From assembly GCA_025738555.1 (NCBI GenBank), contig JAOVFP010000009.1, positions 124,001 through 188,000 on the forward strand: a DNA stretch of 64,000 nt. The letters are read 5' to 3'. Positions 23,005 to 34,977 of this stretch are shown here, in pieces; position 1 is the stretch's first letter, and each line of letters begins with the position of its first letter. Origin of the DNA: Cyathus striatus. Its lineage: Eukaryota > Basidiomycota > Agaricomycetes > Agaricales > Nidulariaceae. The notes under the pieces were generated by a model that was not told the DNA's origin, made no database searches, and worked only from the letters and a program-made list of their open reading frames with translations. The position numbers and the translations under genes were made by a program.

Positions 23005-23510
23005 GCCGTCGTCCTCAACTCCAACTGGCGCTGGCTTCACACCGCAAAGCAGCTACACCAACTGCTACACCGGTAACACCTGGGTCACGGACATTTCCAA
23101 CCTTCCAACGGAGCCCTCTACTTCTTTTAACGGAGAGGTTCATTTCCGAAATCCATACATTCCTATAACCATGCTGACTTTCATGACCTTAGGCTAACGA
23201 TAGAGTGACTCCCCTAACACAGGAATCAGAAGTTTCACTGCCTGCTGTAACGACATGGACGCATGGGAGGCCAGCAACGATGCGGCTGCGTTCACGCCCC
23301 ATCCCTGCATAGTCTAAAGTCTCATAAAATGCAGTGGTACCGACTGTGCCATCACCGACCGCACCAGCAGTGTTTGCAACCTCAACGGTTGGGATTTCCG
23401 CTCCTTCAGTGGCATCCTAAGCCAGTACATTTTTACCAGGAAGTGCGGGGTGGTCTGGGGTGGTCTGGGGTTGCCTGTGTGTCTACTTGCTGAGCACTGA
23501 CGACCGCGTG
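23005..23510 (+). pseudogene. GH7 cellulase N-terminal half
   Basis: The plus strand reads VLNSNWRWLHTA, then after a frame change YTNCYTGNTW and TDISNLP..FNGEVHF (normally DVDVSNLPCGLNGALYF). After a deletion come [20 protein letters not shown] with PC, a stop, then KCSGTDCAITDR and CNLNGWDFRSFSG. These are ordered GH7 landmarks including the catalytic ExDxxE motif, here DMDAWE, so the first catalytic Glu is Asp. Frameshifts, a stop and internal loss make it a pseudogene. The C-terminal half lies in opposite orientation just upstream. Confidence 0.82.
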
Positions 23511-23732
23511 GAAGGCGAGGGAGGTAAGAGCAAGTTTGGGAACATATCAAGGCAAATTAGACCGGTTTGAAATCAAAGACCGTTGTCCTGCTGCTGTCCA
23601 TCGAACACGAAGGCACGGTTTATAGTGGACTGCGAACGTAGCGCAAGATGTATTCAGTAGTGTATCTGGTCGAACGAATATAGATGTTCATCGCCATCAT
23701 GGCTAACAATGATGAAGCCAGCGTACTTGTGT

Positions 23733-24156
23733 TCACAAAGAAATATCACGCATGTTGTGTACTATATCATATTCACGACGCTTTGAAGCGTAACTGCTAT
23801 ATAAAAGATTCTTCACGAGGAACGGCTGTCAGAAAGAAATTAATATGGAAATAGAATTGCTTACCATTACTACGAACGATTCACCATCTCTCTGTATGTA
23901 GAGTACGGTTGAGAACAGATGCGAGTACCCTGCATCAAGGAACGCTACCTCCACTCTCGCGTAACTGCGACCACATGTGACTCTCCTAGGACGTAAGACA
24001 TTTTCAGCACTTTAAAAAACAGAGATATAAGCAGAGAACTCACTCGACAACAGCGACGGGTACGAAAATGTGAACGGTTGCCAAGTACCGATGTACAGCG
24101 AGTAAGATGTGAACACGGGCTTCAGCAGGTACATTACAACCAAAGAGCATGGGCAT
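23733..24156 (-). CDS. Small three-exon conserved-looking protein, intact copy B
   Basis: Exons 24,156-24,044, 23,985-23,865 and 23,825-23,733 add to 327 nt, 108 aa. The protein has an amphipathic/hydrophobic first half (ILLAVHRYLATVHIFVPVAV), then RSYARVEVAFLDAGYSHLFS and TVLYIQRDGE, and a basic end (SSYASKRREYD). Copy A at 21,290-21,645 preserves the same splice sites but is frameshifted. I do not recognise the family. A start at the next Met (24,150) is equally possible, and an upstream exon cannot be excluded. Confidence 0.5.
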
Positions 24157-24310
24157 CGGTGAAAGATGTAGTGGGTGGCAAGGTGGAATTGAGAGTGGGT
24201 GAGGAAGGATTGAGAAGTCGAAGGGGGTTAAGCCGACTATGTTTACGCGCGTCCTCGTTTACAAACCCGCCTTCATGCAGGTAACGAGCTTATTTGCAAA
24301 ACGCAATGTC

Positions 24311-25389
24311 CCAAGCTCATAGCCACTCGATAACGGAAACATTCTTATGTATGAAGGAAGGCTCTGCTGTATATCCTTGACCTCAACAACCGAGGGTCGT
24401 CATTGTAGGCTAGATAAACTACTCCAGTGATGCCCGGGCACCACAATCCGTCCTGAATGGTCACAAGTAAAGAATTATGATGTCCAATGCAAAGTCGTGG
24501 TCCGATATACCAAGAATGAACGAACGTAACCGAGTCTGAATCCATCATGTTCGATACGCTCTTATGGCGACTCTTTTAATTCCTCACTACGAGCCCAAGG
24601 AAACCGTCCCCAAGCTAAGCTTTGCATGCTTAGGCTTCCGACGTGCGCATAGTGGCTAATGATCGATATCTGTAGCCTCCGAAATCCAGCGACAACTTCT
24701 ATTCAATACTCTTCTTAAATTCTGTGCGCGCACAGCACGAGGAGAGCGACGGGTATGGGCATTACGAAACATATCAGCAAGGCGGCGTGGTAGTGAGGGC
24801 CCAATTCCAAATGCGTAAGCTGCGAATGACGCATAAACGATTGCATTTTAGAACGTAATATGAATGAACATACCTTCATGAGCATTACCCTGTAGCGAGA
24901 CTCTTCAAAACAATTGCCCAGCAGCCCATGTCCTGGTAAGATGTCACAGCACGGTGAAATTTGAAGCCACACCTCATCTTGGGGGATAGTGTCGGGATAT
25001 AACCCAATGACCAGCAACTAGAGAAGGTCACCTTCATGTAGCCAGAACTCCAGGACATAAACATATGTTCTTGAAATGCAAATGATTTTTTAAGACATTC
25101 GGCACAAGTTGCGTGACTGTGTGACGTAACGCTGTAACGCTTCAGTCGGTGATGGCGACAGAACTACTTATATTGGCACCGATGTGCTGCATGAAAAGCT
25201 GACCTCAGCTCCGTACGATATTGGGTTATAACAGAGCCCGAGCGTCGTATGAAAGTGAGTGCATGCCGGCCGGTACACCCTGTCATCTACCCGACATAAT
25301 GCCACATGAGAAGCTAAGCTCAACCCCGCATACCCCGTCATCATGACAACTATCTTCTGGAGGATGAACGACGTCCGACAAATGTGCGA
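24311..25389. other. Intergenic with weak membrane-protein exons on minus strand
   Basis: On the minus strand a frame ending MLMK at a GTATGT donor (24,873) can splice to LTHLELGPHYHAALLICFVM and PIPVALLVLCAHRI, ending at 24,717. This looks like one transmembrane segment of a larger gene whose other exons I could not place. It lies next to the decayed exon ladder at 25,390-26,580, so it may be part of the same wrecked gene. Confidence 0.3.
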
Positions 25390-26580
25390 TGCAGCCCCTA
25401 GTACAGCGATCGAGAGTTGATATGAGAGTGCCTTGAACCAGGTTAAGCTCAACCCTGTGCAGCTAATGCACGAGGAGACAACGACAAAAAAACCCTGGCG
25501 AGGACGACGTCTCGACAAATTCTATTGTAATCCAGACCGTGGTCTGTAACTCGCGTTGCATGGGGAGGATGCATACGCAAGTACGGCCGTGCCATACACC
25601 ATGCGAAGGTGTACTATACCAGATGACTAAGTAATGAGCACTAGCGGGAGCAGGCAAACTGACTTACGAAGCACAGAAAACAGCTGCGGTCCCCAGTAAA
25701 GCCATCAAAGCCGGTACGAGAGCACCTTGAATGGGGTTGAGCTCGCTCAACTCTGTGCAGCCAATGTACGAGGAGACGGCAATAAAACCTCAGGTCTGCC
25801 GAGGACGGCGTCGGCATATGCTATTGTAATCCAAACCATGGTCTGTAGCTCGCGTTGCAGGGGAGGACGTTGTGAAGCGTACACGAGTACGGCCGTGCGA
25901 TACCCAATGCGAAGGCGCACTGTACTAGATGACTCAGCAGCGAGCACTAACGGGAGCAGGCAAGCTGACTTACGAAGCACAAAAAACAGCTGCGGCCCCC
26001 AATAAAGTCATCAAAGTTGATACCAGAGCGCCTTGGACGGGACTCAACTCAACTCTGTGCAGCTAATGCACGAGGAGACAACGATAAAAAAAAAACACTG
26101 CCGTGGACGGCGTCGACATATGCTCGCAGGGGCTGTGAAGTATGTGCGAGTACGGCTGTGTTATCCGCAATGCGTAATGCAAAGGTGTACTGTACTATGA
26201 CTGAGTAGTGACTAGTGAGTACTTGAGTGCTAGCGCATGCAAACTGACTTACGAACCACTGAAAACAGCTGTAGCCCCAAGTACAGCCATCAAAAGTTGA
26301 TACAAGAGCGCCTTGAACGGGGCTGAGCCCAGCTCTATGCAGCCAACACACGAGGAGACGACGGCGATAAAACCTCAGGTCTGCCGAGGACGGTGTCGGC
26401 ATATGCCATTGTAATCCAAACCATGGTCTGTAACTCGCGTTGCAGGGGAGGATATTGTGAAGCGTGCGCGAGTACGGCCGTACGATCCATAATGCGAAGG
26501 TGTACTGTACAGTGCCTTGGACGGGGTTGAGCTCAACTCTGTGCAGCCAATGCACGAGGAGACAACGATACAACCTAAAA
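25390..26580 (-). repeat. Ladder of decaying ~300-bp exon-bearing repeats
   Basis: Four direct repeats start near 25,390, 25,686, 25,991 and 26,271, with a fifth, truncated one at 26,512. Read on the minus strand, each carries a segment encoding a variant of VELNPVQGALVSALMALLGA followed by AAVFCAS, ending at a GTAAGTCAG donor, and a second segment of FALRIGYRTAVLVYAS and LQRELQTMVWITIA type. Single-base indels and deletions differ between copies. This looks like tandem duplication of two exons of a polytopic membrane protein, now pseudogenised. A seven-helix fungal DUF6533-like origin is a guess. Confidence 0.6.
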
Positions 26581-26599
26581 GGTGCATAAATCTTTTGAC

Positions 26600-28885
26600 A
26601 ATGTCAGTGTATGCGCTTGCATTTATAGCTGTGGCTATGACTCACTTTTCACAGCTAACAATACATGAACCAGAATATGCAAATTTGACAACGTACGAAT
26701 TTGGTACGAATGTTGAACGTGAACGTTGAACGTTGAGCCTTTGATCATGTAATGAGTTACTTGCTATACAGCAATTACATAATCAATCATCCTCTTTCAA
26801 ATGACCTTCCAATGTAATTTTATGAATTAAGTATGTTACATCATGACACAAGGTGATGGTAGGAGAGAAAGAGATCCCACATTATTTGGGGTGTATTATA
26901 CTATTGAATATCATACTGTATTCTGATTATATCTAATTCATTCTGATCAATTATACAACTCGGAATGGTCGACTATGTCAACAGAAACCTTGCTTGCTAG
27001 AAAACAAGGAAAAAGAGAAAAATAAATAATAATAAATAAAACAAAGTCAAAGATTTTGCGAGACCTCAAAGATTCCATATTCTTACAACCACATGACACA
27101 GAACTCATGGAGGATGACAGATTGGAGAGATTGGATGCGAAGACTAAGAGACAGTGGGGGGAAATCAAGTGAAACAGGCTGGGAGGAAACATAACTAACA
27201 ACAATGTATTCATGTAGTAGACTATCATAATGAGACAAGTCAATAACATACATGCAGTACGCTAACATGTTACAGATGGGTGGAAGGAAAAGCAAGGGTC
27301 AGAACAATAGGCCAATGAATCACCACGTTGACGCACCCACCAGACCAGCACGATGATTGCATTGAAGGGACATGGCACTAACACAGAGTGGAAGGGTCGA
27401 CCAGAGCAGATGCAGACTTCAGCAACACAACGCAATGTTCACATCGATCAGGGGAGGGGACGCACGGAGGAGAAAGTGTAGATCTCAAGAACACCTGCCC
27501 AGACTAACAACGATTGCATTGTAGGGGGTAGAGACGGAGGGAAGAGGAGCAAGAATAGCCAATCAGGTGAAGGGATCTCGGCAACGTCTGCGTAGACTGG
27601 GGGAACTGATGGAGAGAGGAGCAGGAAGACGACACACAAAGAGCGGAAGAGTAGGACAGCACGATACAAAGTTCCTGACAATGATCATGTTGAACAGGGG
27701 AGGACATGGAGAGACCAGCTCAATGATGTCACACAGACCAATGAGAGGAGAACAAATGCACATGCACCACACAAAAGATTTCTGTTGGTGAGCAAGGGAG
27801 AAGAAGGGTGCACTGGAGGACGGCACGCAGACCAGAGAGGGATGGGGGCTGGGGAGATAGGTTGGGGCTGTTGACATATCGTCAACGACGACTAGCAGGA
27901 CAGAAGGAATGATGTAGGCCATTGAGCCATTTGGACATCGAAGGAGGTGGGCGTATAGCGACATCGGCTGTTGAGATGCCAAAGCACCAAGGAGGGGGGC
28001 ATGAAGAGCAGGCTCGTGCCATTGCTGGGGAAGTGGGACAGTGACAGGGACACTGTGAGACAGCAACAGCGTAATGATAACAAGGAGAGGAAGAGTACTT
28101 ACATTTTATAAGAAAAACAGCGTGGGGGACAACATTGACTAGAGGAGGGGGGTGCAGTGAAGAGAGTCATGCCGACGACGAAGAGAGGGGGGGGGAGAAA
28201 ACAGCGTGACGTGCCGATGACGACAAGAGAGGAGGGAGAGAGATGAGAAAGACCTGGAGAGGACGACATGACAGGGATTTTCGACGATGGACTTTGAACA
28301 GAGTAACATTTCCGTTACTTCATACTCTTGCTATTTCCTACTATGAAATACAAAAGTTTTGCCGGCCGAAGCTTCTTCCACTCTCCACTCTCCGCTCTCC
28401 CTCCTTTCCTTTATTCGCCTCCTTCATCATCGTTAGACCCACCATCATCATCCAAGTCTATTGATTCATCACCCGGACCTTCGAGCCAATACGCCAAGGA
28501 GAGAGAGGGAGTAAGAGAGAGAGAGAGAGATAGAGAGATAGAAAGCCGAGAGAGAGCCGAGAGTGAGAGTGAGAGCGAGGCGCACATGTGACCGTGAGAA
28601 ACATCACATGAATGACGAAAAGTGGAACTCATTTTCACCTGGGAGATACCTTGGCAAGCAAGGTAATTACAATTCTGTTCCAGCCAATGTGATTGGCTTG
28701 TTTGGCAATAGATTCAGCTGCTTTGTCAGCCAAATCTCAACAAACTTGATAGCACTACCCTTCTCAACATTGTTACTGTGCCCGCTCTTAAAGGACTCCA
28801 CCAGTATTTGCAGACGCTAGAGCCTCTCTTGATCTCGGGTTTGCCACAAAAGATTGTGTGTGTGACCTGCGTTAGCCTTTAAACA
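26600..28885. other. Intergenic, no gene seen
   Basis: This is a purine-rich plus strand with no splice-supported coding frame. Two similar lines (CGATTGCATTG followed by AAGGG or TAGGGG near 27,353 and 27,511) hint at an old repeat. Long open frames on the minus strand are low-complexity Ser/Pro/Leu translations. Confidence 0.4.
28499..28580. repeat. GA-rich microsatellite
   Basis: An interrupted (GA)n tract (GAGAGAGAGAGAGATAGAGAG and similar) lies about 300 bp upstream of the next gene. Confidence 0.85.
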
Positions 28886-31080
28886 ATGGCTGCCCAAGCA
28901 ATCTGGCCAGATGTCGATGAGAGCCAATGCTCGGAAATCTATGAACTCATCCATGTGGACATTCATGATCGAATCAAATACCATGATCTCTATTGTCCTT
29001 ATCCTGATGATGATCGATGCTCTCTTTCACGAAAGGAGCTTATTCACCCTATTCGCTACTACGTGTTGGTAACTGTGGGGTTGTTCCCATTGGTAAGTGA
29101 GTGTGGTTGAACAGGAATGCATTCTCTTACTACAACCTCCTAGGAATATTCGCTATTTCATTGGTACATGATATTGTCAAGCATGCACTTAGTCATTACA
29201 ACCATGATTGTATTACACTATAGAAAGATGGCTAAAAGGTGTTGCAAGACAAGTCCTCCCGATTCAAAACTTATTTTTGAAGAATATGGTTTCTTTGAAA
29301 GGCTGATGAGTTACTGGGCCTTTTCTCGTGCAATCGTCGTAGCCTTCTTCGTTCGCGCTGTTATTTTTGCTGTGGTCGAGCTGCCGCTGCCTGCCGGCAT
29401 TGTCTTGTCCATCTTTACGCCCATCATCATATACCTCATCTGTTGTGTGCTTGACAGAAACGCCAAACACCTCGATCCATATTCATACTGGTTTGGAAGT
29501 ACAGTTAGAGAGAAGTGGGGTCGTTGGATCGGTTTCCGAGTGATGGTGGCAGTGGATGATTCTCTTTGTCCGCCGAAGATGCTGGATCCCGCACTTTCAT
29601 TTGCGTTAACCATTCCAGTCAGACATCCGTTTTTAACACTTCAAGCTTTCCTTACTCAAGCATTTCCGGGAAAAGACGCAAGAACGTTGCCGGAAAAAGA
29701 CGCAAGAACAAGAAATATTATCATCAATAGTTATCGATGGGATTCTTTGACGGTTCCCGACGATTTCATTGCCTTTTTACCCTCTTGTGCACACATGAGG
29801 AGGGATACTGGAGATACTCTACCGATTTCGCGTGGGCCTCGAGACTTATCTTTATTTTATTCGTTGATTATGCTTCAAAGGGCCAATGCTTTCGATCATA
29901 GGTCTATCAAGAAATTTTCCAACTACTATATTGCCAAGGTGTTGAAGATACCGGACAGTTTAGAGCTTATAGCTGAAATTTTACCTAATGCTTTTATTGC
30001 AGAAAGATTATACAATTCTGTAGGAGCAACGAACATTTGTAAAGACGCATACGAAGAGAGCGTGCGGGCTATTTTGGCAACAATGTATATAGAAGCATTT
30101 CTACCTCTGCACAGCGAACTTCTTAGCAGATGCGCCATACGTTGCTTTATTACTGCTCTAGATCGCTTTCCAGAGGGTAACAAATTTCTTGGTTGCTTTC
30201 TGGACATTGAGCGTTATCATATTGATTGGAGTGATATACTGCATGGCAAGTTACACTTTTGATTATATGCACATGAAACTTACTTCGTTTGAATGCCAGA
30301 CGAATCAATGTCAATTCAAATCTTACGAGCTCTTACGCGCCATGTTATTGCAGGTGCTGACTTCACCTTCGCATGGCTTGGCCTACGTGTTTTTATTCAA
30401 AATTTCGAATGGAACTACCGAACGTCACAGTCATCCAAAGCAACCGAACTGAAGCAGGTTATGCTCGAATTCTTAAAAGCTGTGCACATCTATCTGTCTG
30501 GGCTTACAGATGAAAAAGAAATCGGAAACTGGTTCACAATATTTTTCACATTTATGCAACAGTCGACAATAGGAAGAACATATTGGTTGGCAATGAAGGA
30601 CGGTATATATGACGAGATCATTGCTATCATTGAAAGTCTTCATACTAAGTTTCCAATGAAGGTCTTGGAGAAGGAGAAGGCGATATTGTCGGTTTATCGA
30701 ATCGAATCAAGCATTGAGGAAGAGAAGTAATCAGTATGTGATATGAATTGTGACGCTTGCAACTTGAAATTAGAAATTCAGTAGACAGTCTTGCAGCAAT
30801 TGTACAGTATTCTCGTGATGTTGTACCTACCTTTAGTGCTCTCAGCGTTGTGACATCAAGAATTGAATTTACAGTGTTTTCCATCAAGGGAAAGGTTGTC
30901 TGCCAGTTTCGATGAGCCCGAAGTAGACATGTATTTCACTTCCTCTACATGTCGAATGTTAATATTCATGGCTCAACATAGAACCCGTATGGTGCAGCAA
31001 TTGATACGCCGGAACAAGTGGGGGAGGTCGTGCAATCGCTATATGCTAAGGTCCATCATCCTTTACCCTCAATATATTAA
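28886..31080 (+). CDS. Unknown polytopic membrane protein (651 aa)
   Basis: Five exons (28886-29092, 29144-30245, 30300-30726, 30774-30894, 30982-31080) add to 1,956 nt in one frame. After an acidic N-terminus come hydrophobic segments around YYVLVTVGLFPL, MHLVITTMIVLHY, AIVVAFFVRAVIFAVV and IVLSIFTPIIIYLICCVL. A long soluble-looking helical region follows, containing the doubled motif GKDARTLPEKDARTR. The second intron is GC..AG. The last two introns replace an early in-frame TAA at 30,728; I prefer the longer model because it yields VDSLAAIVQYSRDVVPTFSA and AIDTPEQVGEVVQSLYAKVH, which read as genuine coding, but the shorter 3' end is possible. Family not recognised. Confidence 0.62.
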
Positions 31081-31525
31081 TTTACATGAGACCAACGCTG
31101 GATATAGACCGTGAAGATGGCATAGTGGGAGCTCTAACAAAGCACACTCGCTTCCTTGTCGACCATCCGGTCCCTCAATAGCCTTCTAAAAACCATGGCC
31201 CCAATGCTCTCAAAGCCTTTTACGTAGTCTAAATGTATTTAACTCTTCATCAATAGTGACTTCGGTGCAGTATTCAACATTCAGCCGAGCGAGTGTGATA
31301 GTTAATGATATATTTTTATTGATTCCTAAGGTCTTCCCTAGTCGTCAACAAATAACATGCCTGACCAGAGGAGTGAATATTAAATCTCCGGCCATGAACG
31401 GAAAGCAATGAACCCAAATCTGGAACCAGCGAGAATAAGTTACGCAAGGCAGGGCAAAGCAAAAGGAAAGTGTACTTTTATCTATCTCCAAGGCTCACAC
31501 CTCCCACATTATACTAAACTTGAAT
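31081..31525. other. Intergenic between convergent genes
   Basis: This is the shared 3' region of the 651-aa gene and GH20 copy B. I see nothing beyond AT-rich stretches. Confidence 0.5.
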
Positions 31526-33716
31526 TTACCCATCACACGCACCAGGACGTAGAGCACACCACTGAGGCTGTAGAGCAATGGCCTTGATTCCTCTTTGCAC
31601 CATACGATACCTAATGTCGTGTAGACGGGGTAAGGCGGTTTCGACGCTGAGAGGTGTCCCGTCAGGGAGTGTTGGGCCGGTCCAAAATACCTAGTTAATA
31701 AGCATAAGATGGGGTATTAGCCAATATGAAAGGGGATGCATGCCTCAGCAGAACTCGCAGCACGGGGCCAAACGATGGAATCGACATTCTCAGGCGAGGA
31801 TTGTTCAGTCCATAAGAGTTGTTGGCCTGTGATTATTAGTGGGATAAGTAAGAAGAAATCTAATATGCTTACCACCGAGAATGAGGGGGGTCTTCTGAGC
31901 TGGAATATTGGCGAGGGGATTGAAAGTATACGCTTTCTGCCACGTCTTGAATGGATCACACCAGCTGTTCCCGGAAGGATCATTTCCGATCCATTCACCA
32001 GCCCCACAATCCTATACACGCGTACTTATGTTGTATTCAAGCTTGGGCTAAAAGTAGCACCTACCAAGTAGAAGTAGTCCGATGGCCCATGAACGACGTG
32101 GAAGTTCTTAGCGGCGACGGCTGCAGCGTTCTGAGAAGATATCCAAACGCTATACGTAACGTGAGCAACACGTTTGCATGATAATAGGTGGGTACTGACA
32201 TTACCACCGTTTGATTGGCCAACGTAACGTTATGCTCCAAAGCCATCTCTTCAACAACTATTTTAGCAACTGCACCGCAGTCCCAATGCAACACCCACCT
32301 TCCCAAACAACAGGCGTCTTCCCAAGATCAATCAATGACTTATGTGTAGCCTTCGTAAACGTATCCAAGGCCTGCTCCAATGTTTGATTAGAAGCCTTCA
32401 ACTCTGCTTGCGTAGGAGCATCCTGCGCATAACAGTTATCATTCACTTCATCTCCTCCGGTGCTGAACAATGTAGATGGCAACGTCTTCGCGATAGCAGT
32501 AAGCATGCTTGCGGTGAAGTTGATGGTTGCCGGAGCTGCCAGTCGGAGTTGACCGGAAGGAGGCTCTCCGGCGACTGAACTCCAGTCTGGAGATTGTGGG
32601 CAGGCGATGTGTTCTGGGCGAGCTGCAGAGATACTTCCTGAATGGCCTGGCATGTCAATTTCCTTTGCGTTGTTAAGAACAAGTTCTTCAAGATGCTCGT
32701 AACGGACTTACCACCAAAACATCTATCCCTCGCTGTCAGCCACAGATGAAAGGTATTAGCAACAATAGAGAAATATTCTAATTAGGGAGATATACCTGAG
32801 CAGCGTACGAAACAATACTCTGTACATCCGAAGTGGAATACAATTGCATCGTCGAATAGGCACCCTTCTGGGCGATATCTGTGAATCCGGGGATCTCGAG
32901 CGGGAAACTCTGAGAATCGGTCACATGCCAATGGAACATGCTCATCTACATTATTTGTTGTTAAGGAGTTTCGATTGATATATTACGAAAAGTAAACCTT
33001 GACCATGCTCATTGCGTCCAGAGTTCTTTTGATGTCCGCCACCGCGAAGCTGATATCACACAGTGAGTACCTAAGATCCATGGGCTGTATAATAAAGGCT
33101 TACAAGTTCCTGGCTGTATCAAGCATAAGACCGCGATACGGCTGAATGTGCGTTAGTAGGCTAGTTACAGGGATATGATGAGTGCGCGTACATAGGCCGG
33201 AGCGTCATTTGTTATCTTTACAGGCGTTTGGAAGGCATAAATAGTATCTCCCTGAGTGTACCATAGCTGCTCGAAAGTGGTTAATCCTCTGAGGAGACCC
33301 AAGGTCGAGTTGGCTGTCAGCGTTGCTTGGGACCCGTCAGCCGGAATAGTAAGAGAGTATCCTTCGCTCCTCTTTCCAAGGGGCTGCACCGCCTCTTGTG
33401 CAATGGGTCTCACAGTCGCTCCTTTGGAGAGAGATACGGACAATCGAGAAATGGAAGGTGCACTCGAGATTGCTTTAGCGTCATTTGCACCTCTCCCGAC
33501 GGTAAGTCGCTCGAGCTTGTCGGATCGGATGTGGGTTAGTGTTCGCGAGGTAGCATCGGAGAGGTCGCTGGGAGCATTGTCCAAGTCCAGACTGATGTCA
33601 AAGCCGGAAGAGAGTTTGAGGAATGAAGTACCGGTCTGTAGGGATCTGGGTATTGGCCATAGAGAGAAGACCGGGAGAGGGACTGTGAACAGGAGTAGAG
33701 CTTGGATTAGCCGCAT
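31526..33716 (-). CDS. GH20 beta-N-acetylhexosaminidase, copy B
   Basis: Inverted paralogue of the gene at 399, with the same intron positions including a GC..AG intron at 31,691-31,743. The start at 33,716 gives the signal peptide MRLIQALLLFTVPLPVFS; an in-frame Met further upstream falls in duplicated 5' flank and is not used here. GH20 landmarks are canonical: FHWHVTDSQSFPLEIPGF, EIDMPGHSGS, catalytic D-E in STGGDEVNDN, VVWEEMALEHN, and DYFYLDCGAG. Unlike copy A it keeps the PGH glycine and the pocket tryptophan, so this is the more likely active enzyme. It would act outside the cell on chitin- or glycan-derived N-acetylglucosamine. Confidence 0.9.
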
Positions 33717-34977
33717 CGTTTGGTGCGTATGGGAACGTAAGAGAGGTAAGTATCGAGACTTTATATTAGCTAGAGTTCCAGAGATAAGCACGAGTAAGAA
33801 GGGACATATGACACTGGAAGGAAGCAGATATTACGAAGAGGGAGGCGAGAAGAAGGAGAAGGCGCGGTGTTGCATGCGCTACGCGCTGCCGGTGTGTCCT
33901 AGACGATGTCATGTGCTAGGTTGAAGTTTAAAATTGGTCTAGAGAGTCCATCGTGCCCTTAATCGCGTGGAGTGTAAGTAGAAATTTACGTTCATCCCCT
34001 GCAAGCCTAGTATCTCGACTGAGTGCGACAGCGTTTGCGTGGCAGTCAACATTTCCCCCATGCTGAAAAGTTTTTGCTGGTTACGTACGCGATCCAGTTA
34101 GAATGCAGTTACAGAGACCTAGAATTGTTGATTTCATTTCTGCGAGTGAAAGATGTTAATTAGAGATTGAATTGAATTACAAGGCAGTGGTTGGTGGTTG
34201 GGAGCAGGGAACGGACATAAGAAGAGTATGCGGCTGTAACGTCCCGATTGCCGTTGCCGATGATCGATCGGTGTTTCCGCCGGGGTCCACGACACCCACT
34301 GAGCCACTGTCTTGTCCTCGACATCCACAACCATCCACCGTGGTACCCTTGTCCAGTTGCCCCTCGCGATATTCATTTTCTGCCACCGTCACCAAAAGTG
34401 TTTTATTTTATCGCTTATTGTTGACCTTATATTCTCGACAATTGCAGCAGCAGTTACGTACTTCAAGTGATAAACCCGCTATTGTTCTCGTTCAAGTCCA
34501 ACCTTTACATTTGACTTTGTCCTTGGATCTTCTCAGCTCTCCGCCCTATCTTACTTCTTATTTTATCTCTATGCCCCAATGATTCCCCATCTAGAGACGC
34601 TATCATAATTATTCGCATGCTGTACTCAGATTGCAAGATCCCGGTTTATCCGTTTGTGGCGAAGTAGCTTTCACTGTGCCTCCACGCAATTGTCCGTCTC
34701 CGTCCTCGGTGCTATCATGTTCCCTAGAGAGGCCAAAGCCTGTCTATCACTGTATTGTCTGGCCCTTGTGCGCCTTCCTTTCTTATGGTACTAGAACTGA
34801 TTACAATGGACCGCGCTTCCACGCTTTGTGTGGCTGTTCGAGATGAATGGTAGGTCCCCTCTGGTATTTAACCCACCGATATCTGCGCTGGAGCCAGTTC
34901 ATCTTATAACCCATATCTGCTTAGACATCAATTACTCAAAACTTCCCTTTGCCGTCCACTCTCAAACTATATAAAAA
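33717..34977. other. Divergent intergenic region
   Basis: The first ~210 bp match the 5' flank of GH20 copy A in inverted orientation. The remainder (34,130-34,900) has open frames on both strands with no consistent splicing or recognisable domains. A TATAAAAAATG lies immediately at the downstream MIF4G-like start. Confidence 0.45.

Larger units (their letters stand above)
21290..24310. repeat. Direct duplication flanking the GH7/EST1 mosaic
   Basis: About 500 bp at 21,290-21,810 is repeated in the same orientation at about 23,790-24,310. Shared landmarks include GTACCCTGCATCAAGGAACGC, GAACTCACTCGACRAC, GGCTTCARCAGG and CCGCCTTCATGCAR. Each copy carries a minus-strand small gene. The 2 kb between the two copies holds the rearranged cellulase and EST1-like fragments. 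Confidence 0.8.

Noticed and set aside
27448..28083. Minus-strand Ser/Pro/Leu-rich frames up to 167 codons
   Set aside because: Low-complexity, overlapping in several frames, without splice or domain support.
33256..33924. 222-codon plus-strand frame across GH20 copy B
   Set aside because: Antisense shadow of the first exon and 5' flank of the hexosaminidase gene.
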